DNA of 36,855 bases from Streptomyces sp. ISL-98 (GCF_018614055.1 NZ_JAGGPB010000054.1:1-36855); one strand, 5' to 3'; counted from the first letter of the stretch, positions 7,876 through 17,002 are shown. Program-made: numbers and translations. The notes: generated by a model from the letters alone, not told the origin.

Positions 7876-8655
7876 ATGGCAGAGCGCAAGCCGATCGAAT
7901 CATGGCTCACCGACATGGACGGCGTTCTCATCCACGAGGGCACGCCCATCCCCGGCGCCGATGCCTTCATCAAGCGGCTCCGCGAGTCGGGCAGGCCCTT
8001 CCTGGTACTGACGAACAACTCCATCTACACGGCCCGTGACCTGCACGCACGCCTCGCCCGCATGGGCCTGGACGTGCCCGTCGAGAACATCTGGACGTCC
8101 GCGCTCGCCACCGCCCGCTTCCTCGACGACCAGCGGCCCGGCGGCACGGCGTACGTCATCGGCGAGGCCGGTCTGACGACCGCGCTGCACGACATCGGTT
8201 ACGTCCTGACCGACCACGACCCGGACTATGTCGTCCTGGGCGAGACCCGTACGTACAGCTTCGAGGCACTCACCAAGGCGATCCGGCTCATCAATGCCGG
8301 TGCGCGCTTCATCTGCACCAACCCGGACGAGACCGGCCCCAGCCGGGAGGGCCCCCTGCCCGCCACCGGGGCCGTTGCCGCGCTGATCACCAAGGCGACC
8401 GGCAAGGACCCGTACTTCGCGGGCAAGCCCAATCCGCTGATGATGCGGACCGGGCTCAACGCGATCGGCGCGCACTCCGAGACCAGCGCGATGATCGGCG
8501 ACCGCATGGACACGGACGTCCTGGCGGGCCTGGAGGCGGGTATGGAGACCTTCCTGGTGCTGACCGGGCTGACGGGGACCGCGGACGTCGACCGGTACCC
8601 GTTCCGGCCGTCGACGGTCGTCGACTCGATCGCGGACCTCGTCGACCGCATCTGA
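7876..8655 (+). CDS. HAD-IIA (NagD-like) sugar/nucleotide phosphatase
   Basis: A 259-residue HAD subfamily IIA hydrolase. Motif I is WLTDMDGVL (DxD nucleophile), motif II LTNNS, motif III lysine in FAGKPNP, and motif IV IGDRMDTDV. The C2-type cap lies between motifs II and III. Relatives dephosphorylate nucleoside monophosphates, glycerol phosphate or sugar phosphates, so the substrate is open. The ATG is preceded by GGAG at 7864-7867. It stands alone between a terminator and the sortase pair, and has no obvious link to the phosphonatase-like HAD gene upstream. Confidence 0.88.
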   Translation: MAERKPIESWLTDMDGVLIHEGTPIPGADAFIKRLRESGRPFLVLTNNSIYTARDLHARLARMGLDVPVENIWTSALATARFLDDQRPGGTAYVIGEAGLTTALHDIGYVLTDHDPDYVVLGETRTYSFEALTKAIRLINAGARFICTNPDETGPSREGPLPATGAVAALITKATGKDPYFAGKPNPLMMRTGLNAIGAHSETSAMIGDRMDTDVLAGLEAGMETFLVLTGLTGTADVDRYPFRPSTVVDSIADLVDRI

Positions 8656-8764
8656 CGCATCCCTCGTGCAGGGGGCCGAGGGCGCCCGTACGGCGCAGTG
8701 ACGGGCGTCTGGGGATGCGAAAACGGCCAAAGGCGTGAATCTTCGGAGTATCAGGAGGTTCACC

Positions 8765-9331
8765 ATGCGTTCACTGCAGCTCGCTCTGTGTGCGGGGGCG
8801 GCGGCCGCGGCAGTCATCGCTCCCGCGCCCGCCGCTCACGCCGACGACGGCCGGGGCCGGATCACCGTCACGCCGTCCACCATCGCGCCGGGTGGGGAGG
8901 TGGACCTGCGGGTCGACGCATGCCAGGACCAACAGGCGACCGGCACCTCCGAGGCCTTCTCGGCGCCCGCCCGTCTCAATCCGGCCGCGGACGGTGGCCT
9001 GTTCGCCGAGGCCCGCATCCGGCCGGACGCCCGGGCCAAGGACTACGAGGTCCGGGTCAAGTGCCAGGACGGCAGCCCGAGGGCCGGCGGCACAGTGACC
9101 GTGGCCGCCGTCGACCACGCCGGGGACCGCACAAAGGACCACACCGGGGCGACGCCCACCGCACCCGTGCACGCCGGGGGCGGCGGTACGTCCGAGCAGG
9201 CCGCTGTAGAAGTCGAGGAAGAGGGCCCGGGAACGCGGCACACCGTGATCGGCCTGGTTCTGGCGGGCGTGGCGGCCGTGGCCGTGGCGTTCCGGAGCGT
9301 ACGCCGCCGACGTACGACGGACCGGGACTGA
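8765..9331 (+). CDS. Small secreted, C-terminally membrane-anchored protein; possible sortase substrate
   Basis: A 188-residue protein with a signal peptide (about residues 1-27, ending AHA) and an Ig-like beta region starting RITVTPSTIAPGGEVDLRVD with two cysteines. A flexible acidic linker, a hydrophobic helix (VIGLVLAGVAAVAVAF) and the tail RSVRRRRTTDRD follow. The tail has the layout of a cell-wall sorting signal, but the expected LPXTG is replaced by GPGTR. The gene has AGGAGG at 8753-8758 and is one base from the sortase gene. Function is unknown; a surface protein processed by that sortase is a reasonable inference. Confidence 0.75.
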   Translation: MRSLQLALCAGAAAAAVIAPAPAAHADDGRGRITVTPSTIAPGGEVDLRVDACQDQQATGTSEAFSAPARLNPAADGGLFAEARIRPDARAKDYEVRVKCQDGSPRAGGTVTVAAVDHAGDRTKDHTGATPTAPVHAGGGGTSEQAAVEVEEEGPGTRHTVIGLVLAGVAAVAVAFRSVRRRRTTDRD

Positions 9332-9332
9332 C

Positions 9333-10004
9333 ATGTCCGCCGAGGGCCGCCCGGCCGACGGCGGACGGCTGCTGACCGGCGTCGCCTGGGTGGTGCTGCT
9401 GCTCGGGCTGTGGGTGTGGGGCCGCGACGCGACCGAGGGGCCCGGCGGCAGTTCGGCCCCCACCACCGGTGACGCCGCCGCCGTCGGCCGCCCGCTCGGG
9501 GATCCGCTGCCTCCCGCGCAGACCCCTTTCGAGGGCGGCGTAGTGCCGCGGCGGGTCGACGTCGCCTCCATAGGTGTGACGGCGCCGGTCGTGCCACGTG
9601 GCCTCGACGCGTCCGGTGCCGTGGACCCGCCGCCGTACGGCCAGCCGTCGAAGGTCGGCTGGTACAGCAGCGGAACCAGACCCGGCGCTGCGGGCGTTGC
9701 CCTGCTCGTCGGCCATGTCGACACCGAAAGCAAACCGGCCGTCTTCTACGGCCTGAGCGCCGCCCGTCCCGGCGAGACGGTCCGGGTGACGGGGACCGGC
9801 GGCGAAACCCTGGAGTTCACCATCGACGACGTCCAGGTCTTCACCCGCGAACGCTTCGACCCGCAGAAGGTGTACGGCCCCCGCCAGAGCGACCGGGCGG
9901 AGCTGCGCCTGATCACCTGCGGGGGCACGTACGACAGAAAAGCCCGCACCTACACGGCGAATGTGGTGGTCTCGGCCTACCTCACGGGTGCGGCCAAGGG
10001 CTGA
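9333..10004 (+). CDS. Class F sortase
   Basis: A 223-residue membrane-anchored transpeptidase. It has an N-terminal signal-anchor (LLTGVAWVVLLLGLWVWG), a Pro-rich linker, then the sortase beta-barrel. Catalytic His128 (LVGHVDT), Cys196 (LITCGG) and a downstream Arg in DRKARTYTANVVV are all present. The class F fit comes from length, the RVDVASIGVTAPVVPRG start of the domain and the actinobacterial context. Its start is one base after the stop of the secreted protein gene, so the two form a pair. Confidence 0.9.
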   Translation: MSAEGRPADGGRLLTGVAWVVLLLGLWVWGRDATEGPGGSSAPTTGDAAAVGRPLGDPLPPAQTPFEGGVVPRRVDVASIGVTAPVVPRGLDASGAVDPPPYGQPSKVGWYSSGTRPGAAGVALLVGHVDTESKPAVFYGLSAARPGETVRVTGTGGETLEFTIDDVQVFTRERFDPQKVYGPRQSDRAELRLITCGGTYDRKARTYTANVVVSAYLTGAAKG

Positions 10005-10014
10005 TCAGTCGCTG

Positions 10015-10788
10015 TTACGCCGCTACCGGAGCCGAACCGGGAGCCGGTGCCGGAGCCGTCCGGGCCGCCGCGCGCAGGCCCAGCGACCCGAAGACCGCCG
10101 CGAACACCGCCCACAGCAGCGCGTGCGAGGCCAGCGACAGGATCCGGAAGTCCCACAGCAGCGTCGCCGCCACCGGAACCTCGTCCGGGTTGCCCGGCAG
10201 CGCGAAGAGCACCGCGAGCGTGGCGACCGCCGTGACGGCCACCGCGATCTGCCGCACCGGAACGGACCGGTCCGCCAGACGTACGTAGATCTGCCACGCC
10301 AGCACCATGCCGAGGACGCCGATCACGACGGCGGCCAGCCACAGGGCCTGGCGGTTGTTGACGGTCCCGGAGTCGCCGACGCCGGGCGGGTTGGCGGGGT
10401 AGCGCAGGCCCGGCAGCAGCGATACCGCGAGGAAGGCTGCCGTGGCGAAGGTCAGGGCGCGGGGCCAGGGCCGGTCACCAGGAGCGGTGCGGCGGTGGAC
10501 CAGGGCGTAGGCGAGGGCGAAGAGGATGCCGAGGGCGAGGCCCGCCACCACAGCGGTGACGACCAGGCCGACGTGCTGGGTGGAGCGGGAGAACAGTTCC
10601 TCGTGGTGCTGGACGGCCGTGGCGGCCGCCTCGTGCGCGTGCTCCTTGGCCGAGCGCGCCTCTTCGAGGCGGATCGCACGGTCCATCAGCGGCTCGGCGA
10701 GGAGCAGCGAGAAGAGCCCGGCGGCAAGGCCGGCCGCCCCGCCCGCTGCCAGACCGCGCCCGAGCAGGGGGAGTACAGGTGTGGACAT
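10015..10788 (-). CDS. cbtA: CbtA-family cobalt transporter subunit
   Basis: A 257-residue membrane protein with about six or seven hydrophobic segments and the CbtA layout: RGLAAGGAAGLAAGLFSLLLAEP first, a charged ARSAKEHAHEA segment, then LLPGLRYPANPPGVGD. CbtA works with CbtB and was predicted as a cobalt importer because its genes sit under cobalamin riboswitches, as here. ATG 10788 was preferred to the TTG at 10815, which would overlap cbtB. Convergent with the sortase gene 10 bp away. Confidence 0.88.
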   Translation of the reverse strand: MSTPVLPLLGRGLAAGGAAGLAAGLFSLLLAEPLMDRAIRLEEARSAKEHAHEAAATAVQHHEELFSRSTQHVGLVVTAVVAGLALGILFALAYALVHRRTAPGDRPWPRALTFATAAFLAVSLLPGLRYPANPPGVGDSGTVNNRQALWLAAVVIGVLGMVLAWQIYVRLADRSVPVRQIAVAVTAVATLAVLFALPGNPDEVPVAATLLWDFRILSLASHALLWAVFAAVFGSLGLRAAARTAPAPAPGSAPVAA

Positions 10789-10805
10789 GGTTCGTACGGC
10801 CCCGA

Positions 10806-11024
10806 TCAGTGGCAAGGGGCACCGAAGAGGTGCCGGCCGTCGTGAGAGAACTCGTGCAGGTAGTCGCCGGTCGCCGAGATGACCGTGCCGTTGTCCATGA
10901 AGACCGCGTAGAGCGCGATCACGGCGATGATCGCCGCACCGGCCATAATCAGCCAGTCGCGGGTGGTGGTCGTGGCGGACGCTGCCGCCGCGGTGTCGGT
11001 GTGCTGCGCTGTGTGCAGAGACAT
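10806..11024 (-). CDS. cbtB: CbtB-family cobalt transporter small subunit
   Basis: A 72-residue protein with one transmembrane helix (WLIMAGAAIIAVIALYAVFM) and a histidine-rich C-terminus, HEFSHDGRHLFGAPCH, typical of CbtB and likely to bind the metal. ATG 11024 has AAGGAGG at 11034-11040 on the minus strand. First gene of a cbtB-cbtA operon led by a cobalamin riboswitch, so expression should fall when B12 is plentiful. Confidence 0.9.
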   Translation of the reverse strand: MSLHTAQHTDTAAAASATTTTRDWLIMAGAAIIAVIALYAVFMDNGTVISATGDYLHEFSHDGRHLFGAPCH

Positions 11025-11069
11025 ACCGGTGAGCCTCCTTCTGGGGTTTCCACGCCCCATTTCAGGAGG

Positions 11070-11190
11070 ACGACGGGTCAGTTCCTGACTTCCGTACGGG
11101 GGGGCTGTCGCCTTCTCGTACGGTCACAGTGGCGGGACCGTCCCGGGATTGCACCGGGTTCCTGTCCACCGTCGCCTCGATGTGTGGAGT
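11070..11190 (-). promoter_or_regulatory. Cobalamin (B12) riboswitch
   Basis: Read on the minus strand, the leader contains ACCCGGTGCAATCCCGGGAC, then GGTCCCGCCACTGTGA (11124-11139), the conserved core, and the B12-box-like GAAGTCAGGAACTGACC (11076-11092). These appear in the correct order and spacing. A small stem (TGGGG/CCCCA, 11042-11059) lies between the aptamer and the AAGGAGG of cbtB and may be the expression platform acting on translation. Ends are approximate. Confidence 0.92.
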
Positions 11191-11568
11191 TGTCCTGGGG
11201 AGAGTCCCAGCCATGGCCGGACACTGTCAACAGGGCCCGTAACCTGGCCCGGCCGACGGCTCGCTCCCCCCGGAGCCGCCGACCGGGCCGGTCCTCGACC
11301 GCGGGCGCGCGAGCTGCGGGAGAAGCCCGGCGCAGGCGCGGGAGGTGCGAAGGTTCGAAAGGTCACTCTAGAACGGACGTGCTGCCGTTCCTAGGGGTTA
11401 TTTGACGCCACGTCACCATGCGATTGCCGACCGTGGCTGTAACAGCTCGCCTACGAAGAAGCGACGGCTCGTTGCAGTGAGTACGCCTGTGTCAGGATGG
11501 TTTCGACCGGTTGTGTCCGGGGAGGGGCCGGGCGGTCCTCGCAGATTCAGTGCACCAAGGGGGAGTGG
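11191..11568. other. Intergenic region between the cbtB leader and the GH6 gene
   Basis: This non-coding stretch should hold the divergent promoters of the riboswitch RNA and of the glycanase gene. I see no convincing -35/-10 pair. A weak candidate for the plus strand is TTGCAG followed by CAGGAT near 11472-11500, with a short spacer. No repeats or small genes are supported. Confidence 0.4.
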
Positions 11569-12585
11569 ATGTACGGCAGTTACAGCGGCCGTCGTTGGGG
11601 TGTCCGGGTGGCCGCGGTGGGTGCTGCGCTGCTGTTGGCGGGCTGTTCCTCCGAGGGTGATGGGGACGGTTCGGCCGATCAGTCGCCGGTGAAGCAGCAG
11701 CCGAAGGGCAGCGATCCGTACTGGGTCAATCCGGAAGGGAACGCCGCGAAGCAGGTCGCCTCGTACGCCAAGGAGGGCGACGACGAGAAGGCCGGGCTGA
11801 TCAGGAAGATCGCCGAGCAGCCGACCGCCGAGTGGATCGGCCCGGAGAACGCCGAGGCCCAGGCGAAGGGCTTCACGGAGGCGGCCCAGAAGGCCGACCG
11901 TGACGCACTGCTCGTCCTCTACAACATCCCGCACCGCGACTGCGGCCAGTTCTCCAAGGGCGGCGCCGCCGACGGCAACGCCTACCGCGCGTGGGTCGAC
12001 GAGATTGCCAAGGGCATCGGCGACCGCCCGGCCACCGTGATCCTGGAGCCGGACGCGGTGCTCCATCTCGTACAGAACTGCACGCCCGAGGAGTTCCACG
12101 AGGAGCGGTACGACCTGCTCAAGGGCGCCATCAAGCGGCTGAAGCAGCAGCCCAAGGCCAAGGTGTACCTCGACGCGGGCAACGCGGGGTGGAAGACCCC
12201 CGACGCGCTGTTCGAGCCGCTGCAGTGGGCGGGCGTCGCGGAGGCCGACGGCTTCTCGGTGAACGTCTCCAACTTCCAGACCACCGAGGCGAGCAAGGAC
12301 TTCGGCAAAAAGCTCTCGCCGAAGATCGGCAACAAGCCCTTCGTCATCGACACCAGCCGCAACGGCAACGGCCCCTACACCGAGGGCGACCCCGAGGAGA
12401 ACTGGTGCAACCCGCCGGGCCGCGCGCTCGGCGAGGCACCGACCACCAAGACCGGCGACGAGCTGGTCGACGCGTTCCTGTGGATCAAGCGCCCCGGTGA
12501 GTCGGACGGCGACTGCAAGGGCGGCCCGAAGGCGGGCGAGTGGTACCCGGAGTACGCGCTGGAACTGGCCCGCAACGCGAAGTAG
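11569..12585 (+). CDS. cslZ: GH6 family lipoprotein beta-glycanase (CslZ-like)
   Basis: A 338-residue inverting glycoside hydrolase family 6 enzyme. The signal peptide ends in the lipobox LLAGC, so it is probably a surface lipoprotein. Family motifs appear in order: YNIPHRDCGQFSKGG, VILEPDAVLH (general acid Asp), LDAGNAGWKTP, VNVSNFQTT, VIDTSRNGNGP, CNPPGRALGE and WIKRPGESDGDC. GH6 enzymes cut beta-1,4-glucans. It converges on glxA-cslA, and a GH6 endoglucanase is known beside these genes in model Streptomyces, where it is thought to trim the glucan made by CslA. AGGGGGAG at 11558-11565 supports the ATG. Confidence 0.9.
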   Translation: MYGSYSGRRWGVRVAAVGAALLLAGCSSEGDGDGSADQSPVKQQPKGSDPYWVNPEGNAAKQVASYAKEGDDEKAGLIRKIAEQPTAEWIGPENAEAQAKGFTEAAQKADRDALLVLYNIPHRDCGQFSKGGAADGNAYRAWVDEIAKGIGDRPATVILEPDAVLHLVQNCTPEEFHEERYDLLKGAIKRLKQQPKAKVYLDAGNAGWKTPDALFEPLQWAGVAEADGFSVNVSNFQTTEASKDFGKKLSPKIGNKPFVIDTSRNGNGPYTEGDPEENWCNPPGRALGEAPTTKTGDELVDAFLWIKRPGESDGDCKGGPKAGEWYPEYALELARNAK

Positions 12586-12624
12586 TCCGTACGTACGCAG
12601 GTAGGCACGTAGGCAGGTACGCAA

Positions 12625-12658
12625 AAGGAGGGGCGCCCCGGCCGGGGCGCCCCTCCTT
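12625..12658. terminator. Bidirectional terminator between GH6 gene and glxA
   Basis: AAGGAGGGGCGCCCC (12625-12639) and its exact complement (12644-12658) form a 15-bp stem with a GGCC loop. A-rich and T-containing flanks on each side allow use in both directions. Confidence 0.85.
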
Positions 12659-12681
12659 CCGTATGCGTACGTCCGCTACGG

Positions 12682-14616
12682 CTACGGGACTTCGATCCAG
12701 ACGCCCTCCGAGGGCGTGCCCTGGTCGTCCGTCACGAACAGCATGTAGTAGCCGGACGGCACAAGCGCCCGGTTCTTCGGCACGGTGACCGAGATGCCGT
12801 CCTTTGTCTTCTTCAGGTCCAGCGCGACGGTCCGCTGGTCCACGTCGGTGACATGCGTGACGGCGCTGGGCCGCATCAGCTTGGCGTCCTTGATGGACGT
12901 GGCGTGCGCCGACTTGAAGGTTGCCGTACCGCCGCGCTCGACGGTCTTCGGACCGCCGGTGATCGTGGGCCGCGCGTCCCTGAAGAGGTACGGCGGCGTG
13001 TAGATCTCGATGCGCTGCTCGAAGACGCCGGGCTTGGTGTTGGCGTCGTCGGCGTACAGCGAGTCGGATCCGAAGATCATGACGCGGCCGTCGGGGAGCA
13101 GCAGCGATCCGGAGTGGTAATTGCGGCCCACCGCCGGGTCGGCCACGCGGCGGTACGTGCCGGTCTTGGCGTCGTACAGCCGAGCCTGGAGGATGTTGGA
13201 CCCGCCGCGGCCGCGGTAGTCGTTGGAGCCGCCGGTCACCAGGACGGTGTCGTCGGGCATCAGCGACGCGCTCGGGTAGCGGGTGCCCTGGTCGAGCGGA
13301 TCGCCGTCCTTGAAGCGCGGGTTCTTCTCCTTGAGGTCGACGAGCCGCGACTTCTCGCTGGACTTCTCGGACTCGCCGACGCCGCCGCCGCCGATGACCA
13401 TGTACTTCTCGTCCTGGGCGGGAGGCAGCCGTACGGTCGCCGAGGTCTCCATCCTGTCCGGGTCGCTGAGGCCGGGGATCTTCTTGAACTTGTTGGTCTT
13501 CAGATCCCAGACACCGGGGTCACGGCCTTCGTCGGCCGGACCGTACCCGGCGTTCGAGCCGGAGTAGAAGAGCTTGCCGTTGTTCATCAGGAAGATCGCC
13601 GGGTAGGTGGGGAACTTCCTGATGACCCCGGTGTACTCCCACTTCTTCGTGACGGGGTCGTAGATCTCGTCCTTGCCGGGGACGATCTGGCCGATCTCGT
13701 CCAGGCCGGAGAGGGACAGGACCTTGCCGTCCTGAAGGGTCGTCAGGGTCGGGTACCAGCGGGCCTCGTTCATCGGGTCGACGGTGATGTACTTCTCCGC
13801 GACCGGATCGAACTCGTAGGCCTCCTTGATGCCCTGGAAGTCCTTCTTGTCGAGCGCGAGCTTCTGCGCTATTCCGTAGATGTTCCTGGCGTCGGTGCCC
13901 TTGAGGCCGTGGATCCGGTAGTTGTCCTCGGTACCGGACTCGTACTTCTTGCCGGACGCCTTGGCCTCGACGTAGATCCGGCCGAGGCCCGCCTCCGTGC
14001 GCAGGAACCGGCCGGTCTGCTTGTCGAAGATCTTCTTGGCCTTCTCGACGAGGACCGGGTCCTTGGAGACGTACGTCTTCCCGTTCTTCTTGCCCGTGAA
14101 GATGGTGCCCGCGGGCAGCGTCTTGGGCTCGTCGGGGTCCTCGTTGTGGATGACCATCAGGCCGCCGGCCTTGGTGACATCGCCCTGGAGCTTCTCGTAC
14201 CGCTTCGTGCCGCCCGCGACCAGGAGCTTTCCGTCGGGCAGCTGGGTGTGCCCGGCGCAGAACATGTCCTTGGGCGTGGGGATCATCTTGTACTCGCCGG
14301 TTTCGGGGTCCCACAGCACCGACTGGAACTTCTTGGCGTCGAAGTTCTTCTGGTTGTTGCCCGAGCCCGCGATCAGCAGCACCTTGCCCGTGTGCAGCAG
14401 GGCGGCATGGATCGTGTTGATCCTGAACTCGGCCGGGACGTCGAGGAAGTCCCAGTGGCCGTTCTCCGCCTTGTACTCGGGCCGGTTGATCTTGTAGTCG
14501 TGGTACTGCTCGGAGCCGAAGCGGTAGAGCGCGGGTCCGTTCATGCCCGCCAGCGCAACCACCACCGCCGCACCTATCGCCAGGCGGCGGGTGCGGCGGC
14601 TCGGACGGTAGTTCAT
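12682..14616 (-). CDS. glxA: GlxA, copper radical oxidase of the galactose oxidase family
   Basis: A 644-residue protein with an N-terminal signal-anchor (LAIGAAVVVALAGMNGPAL), a Kelch-type propeller and a C-terminal DUF1929 beta domain. Cys120 in MFCAGHTQLPDG corresponds to the Cys that cross-links to Tyr in the cofactor of the Streptomyces lividans enzyme. NYHSGSLLLPDG supplies the axial Tyr and a His ligand, and SAVTHVTDVDQR the second His. The enzyme oxidises alcohol groups on the glycan and is needed for glycan deposition at hyphal tips and for morphology. The ATG overlaps the cslA stop (ATGA). Maturation needs copper delivery. Confidence 0.95.
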   Translation of the reverse strand: MNYRPSRRTRRLAIGAAVVVALAGMNGPALYRFGSEQYHDYKINRPEYKAENGHWDFLDVPAEFRINTIHAALLHTGKVLLIAGSGNNQKNFDAKKFQSVLWDPETGEYKMIPTPKDMFCAGHTQLPDGKLLVAGGTKRYEKLQGDVTKAGGLMVIHNEDPDEPKTLPAGTIFTGKKNGKTYVSKDPVLVEKAKKIFDKQTGRFLRTEAGLGRIYVEAKASGKKYESGTEDNYRIHGLKGTDARNIYGIAQKLALDKKDFQGIKEAYEFDPVAEKYITVDPMNEARWYPTLTTLQDGKVLSLSGLDEIGQIVPGKDEIYDPVTKKWEYTGVIRKFPTYPAIFLMNNGKLFYSGSNAGYGPADEGRDPGVWDLKTNKFKKIPGLSDPDRMETSATVRLPPAQDEKYMVIGGGGVGESEKSSEKSRLVDLKEKNPRFKDGDPLDQGTRYPSASLMPDDTVLVTGGSNDYRGRGGSNILQARLYDAKTGTYRRVADPAVGRNYHSGSLLLPDGRVMIFGSDSLYADDANTKPGVFEQRIEIYTPPYLFRDARPTITGGPKTVERGGTATFKSAHATSIKDAKLMRPSAVTHVTDVDQRTVALDLKKTKDGISVTVPKNRALVPSGYYMLFVTDDQGTPSEGVWIEVP

Positions 14617-16553
14617 TTCTTACGTCCCCCAAGGGCGATCTGCATGGTCTGGTCGGAGGAGGCCCAAGTGGGCTTCTGCTGTGGTGCGTGGGCCTCGGGC
14701 GGGGGACCGGCCGGGGGCTCCGTCGGGGTCGGTGGCGCGGTCTGCCCCTTCTTCCTCTTCTTCTTCTCCTGGCTCATGGTCCAGCGCCAGGCGAAGATCG
14801 GCGCCGCGGTGATCAGCAGGGCGAGCGTGGCCCAGGTGATCATCGCGGGGTGGTTGTGGCCGAAGTAGAAGGAGGAGCCGAGGGATCCGCCGAAGACCAG
14901 GATGAAGAACAGGTGGATCCGGAAGGTCCCGAACAGCGTGTCCGGGCTGGAGGAGTCGCCCTTGGGCGTCACCACGAAGCTGGACTTGCGGCGCAGTACG
15001 GCGTCCATCAGCGAGCGCGCGTAGATCGGCGCGGAGAGCGCGGACATCACCATGCCGGCCAGACCGCCGGAGCCCTCGGGCTCGTGCGGGGAGACATTGT
15101 GGCGGCGGTTCCAGATGTAGAGGCCGATCTGGAGCGCGGACGCGTTTCCGTACAGCATCATCCAGATCGCCGGGTCGATCTGGACACCCGATGCGCCCAT
15201 GCCCAGGAACAGCGCGCAGCTGAGCGCCGCGAGGATCCAGTTCATGGCGGACATCGGGTAGAAGATGATCATCATGGTGTAGTTGAAGAGCTTGCCCGCG
15301 GGCAGCGAGCCGTAGCCCCTCCAGTACTGCTTGAGGATCGTCTCGTACGTACCGCGCGACCAGCGCAGCTGCTGCGTGAAGAAGTCGGTCCAGGCGGTCG
15401 GGCCCTCGCCGACGGCCAGCACGTCGGGCGTGTAGACCGAGCGCCACTTCTTGCCGGTGGCCGGGTTCGTGGCGCGGTGGATCTCGAAGCCCGTCGCCAT
15501 GTCCTCGGTGATCGAGTCGTACAGGCCGCCGATCTGCTTGAGCGCCCTGATGCGTACGGCGTTGGAGGTGCCGACGAACATCGGGGCGCCGTAGCGGTTG
15601 CCCGCGCGCTGGATCAGGGCGTGGAACAGGAACTGCTGCGACTCGGCGGCCTTGGTGACGAAGGTGTCGTAGTTGCCGTACACCTGCGGGCCGATGACGA
15701 AGCCGATGTTCGGGTCACGGAAGTAGCCGAGCATCCGCTCCAGGTAGTTGGGCAGGGGGACGTGGTCGGTGTCGACGGAGGCGAAGAAGTCGTAGTCGTC
15801 ACCGTGCGCGTCGAGCCAGGCGTTGTAGTTGCCGTGCTTGGTCTTGGCGCGGTGCGGGCCCTTGGCCTGGTTCCACCTCGCGACGCCCTTGCGGGAGAAG
15901 TGGTGCACGCCGAGGCGCTCGCACACTTCCTTCACCGCCGGGTCGTTGCCCTCGTCCAGCAGCCAGACGTGCATCAGGCCGCGGTGGCGGATCCTGACTG
16001 CCGCCTCCAGCGTCTTCGTCACCATCTCCAGCGGCTCCTTGCCGGGCACGAAGGAGGTGAGGAAGGCGACGCGGGTGCCGGTCTCGGGCACCACGGGGAC
16101 CGGGTCGCGGGCGACCAGGGTGGCGTGCGCGTTCGACAGGACATTCATCGTGCGGAAGAGCTCGATCAGACCGATCGAGACCAGCATGACGATGTCGAGG
16201 ATCAGCAGCGTGTCGTTCTTGAGGTTCGGGTCGCGCTCGGTCCAGTGCTCCGGCTGCATCAGCCAGACGAACAGGCCGAGCGAGAGCAGCGGCGCCGCGC
16301 CCAGCAGGAGGGCTGCGCGGATACGGTGCGGCTCCTGCGAGAGCAGTGAGCGGTACTGCACGGTGTACGGCTTGGCCGGGTCGGGCTGGGTCAGTGGACC
16401 CGCGAGCCGGCTGTAGTGCTCGTAGTCGTATCTCGGCAGCGCCTTTTTGGCGCGCATACGAGACCCGCCGGGCCTGAGCTGCGGGGGTACCCGAAGCTGC
16501 GCTGTCCGGGAAGGGTCGTTGTTGTGCCGTGCGCCGGTTGGCGTCGACGTCAT
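14613..16553 (-). CDS. cslA: CslA, cellulose synthase-like glycosyltransferase family 2
   Basis: A 646-residue membrane glycosyltransferase. Two transmembrane segments near residues 80-145 precede the GT2 domain, which has SVDTDHVPL (DxD), TEDMATG (catalytic Asp) and QQLRWSRG (the QxxRW glucan-binding motif). At least four further membrane spans follow, then a Pro-rich tail. It polymerises a beta-(1,4)-glucan-like polymer at hyphal tips together with GlxA. No PilZ domain is evident, so c-di-GMP control is not expected from the sequence. GGGGGA lies about 8 bases before the ATG. Confidence 0.95.
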   Translation of the reverse strand: MTSTPTGARHNNDPSRTAQLRVPPQLRPGGSRMRAKKALPRYDYEHYSRLAGPLTQPDPAKPYTVQYRSLLSQEPHRIRAALLLGAAPLLSLGLFVWLMQPEHWTERDPNLKNDTLLILDIVMLVSIGLIELFRTMNVLSNAHATLVARDPVPVVPETGTRVAFLTSFVPGKEPLEMVTKTLEAAVRIRHRGLMHVWLLDEGNDPAVKEVCERLGVHHFSRKGVARWNQAKGPHRAKTKHGNYNAWLDAHGDDYDFFASVDTDHVPLPNYLERMLGYFRDPNIGFVIGPQVYGNYDTFVTKAAESQQFLFHALIQRAGNRYGAPMFVGTSNAVRIRALKQIGGLYDSITEDMATGFEIHRATNPATGKKWRSVYTPDVLAVGEGPTAWTDFFTQQLRWSRGTYETILKQYWRGYGSLPAGKLFNYTMMIIFYPMSAMNWILAALSCALFLGMGASGVQIDPAIWMMLYGNASALQIGLYIWNRRHNVSPHEPEGSGGLAGMVMSALSAPIYARSLMDAVLRRKSSFVVTPKGDSSSPDTLFGTFRIHLFFILVFGGSLGSSFYFGHNHPAMITWATLALLITAAPIFAWRWTMSQEKKKRKKGQTAPPTPTEPPAGPPPEAHAPQQKPTWASSDQTMQIALGGRKK

Positions 16554-16959
16554 GAGTCATCCCCCCGCACGCATGCTGGCTGCGTGTGTTCGTCGGTCTC
16601 TTCGCCCGGGGGCGGTCCCCCTCGACCATCCCGGGCGCATCTGTGGCCTGCCGTCATCCCCACAGACTCAGGACGACAACGTTCCGGTTGCATGATGCCC
16701 GCCCCGAGATCTGTTCATGAACGGGGCCCCCACCCCTGCACCTCGTCAGACCCCCGGTGGCACGGCCGTTCCCCCAACGTGCCGAACCGCCCGCCCCATT
16801 GGAGCCATTGGCTCCAGGATAGGGTCTACGACCCCCCTCTTGATCGCAAGGGTGAAACAAGGTGTTTACCGGTCATACGCGGGCTTTGAGGGTGGTCTCC
16901 GGCACGGGTTGGGCGCCCGTGCGGTACCTGGGCTCGTGCCTGTCCGGTGTCCGGAAACG
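16554..16959. other. Upstream region of cslA
   Basis: No gene is supported here. The notable element is the perfect inverted repeat GGAGCC-ATT-GGCTCC (16801-16815) followed by AGGATAGGGT, about 250 bp before the cslA start. It could be an operator or part of a promoter, but I cannot fix a -35/-10 pair with confidence on either strand. The remainder is C-rich leader sequence. Confidence 0.4.
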
Positions 16960-16996
16960 ACCGAGGCCCCCTCACGCGGAGTGAGGGGGCCTCGGT
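16960..16996 (-). terminator. Terminator of tRNA-Lys
   Basis: A perfect 16-bp stem (16960-16975 with 16981-16996, 5-base loop) lies just past the 3' end of the tRNA. On the minus strand it is followed by TCGTTT. Confidence 0.9.
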
Positions 16997-17002
16997 GCTG
17001 CG

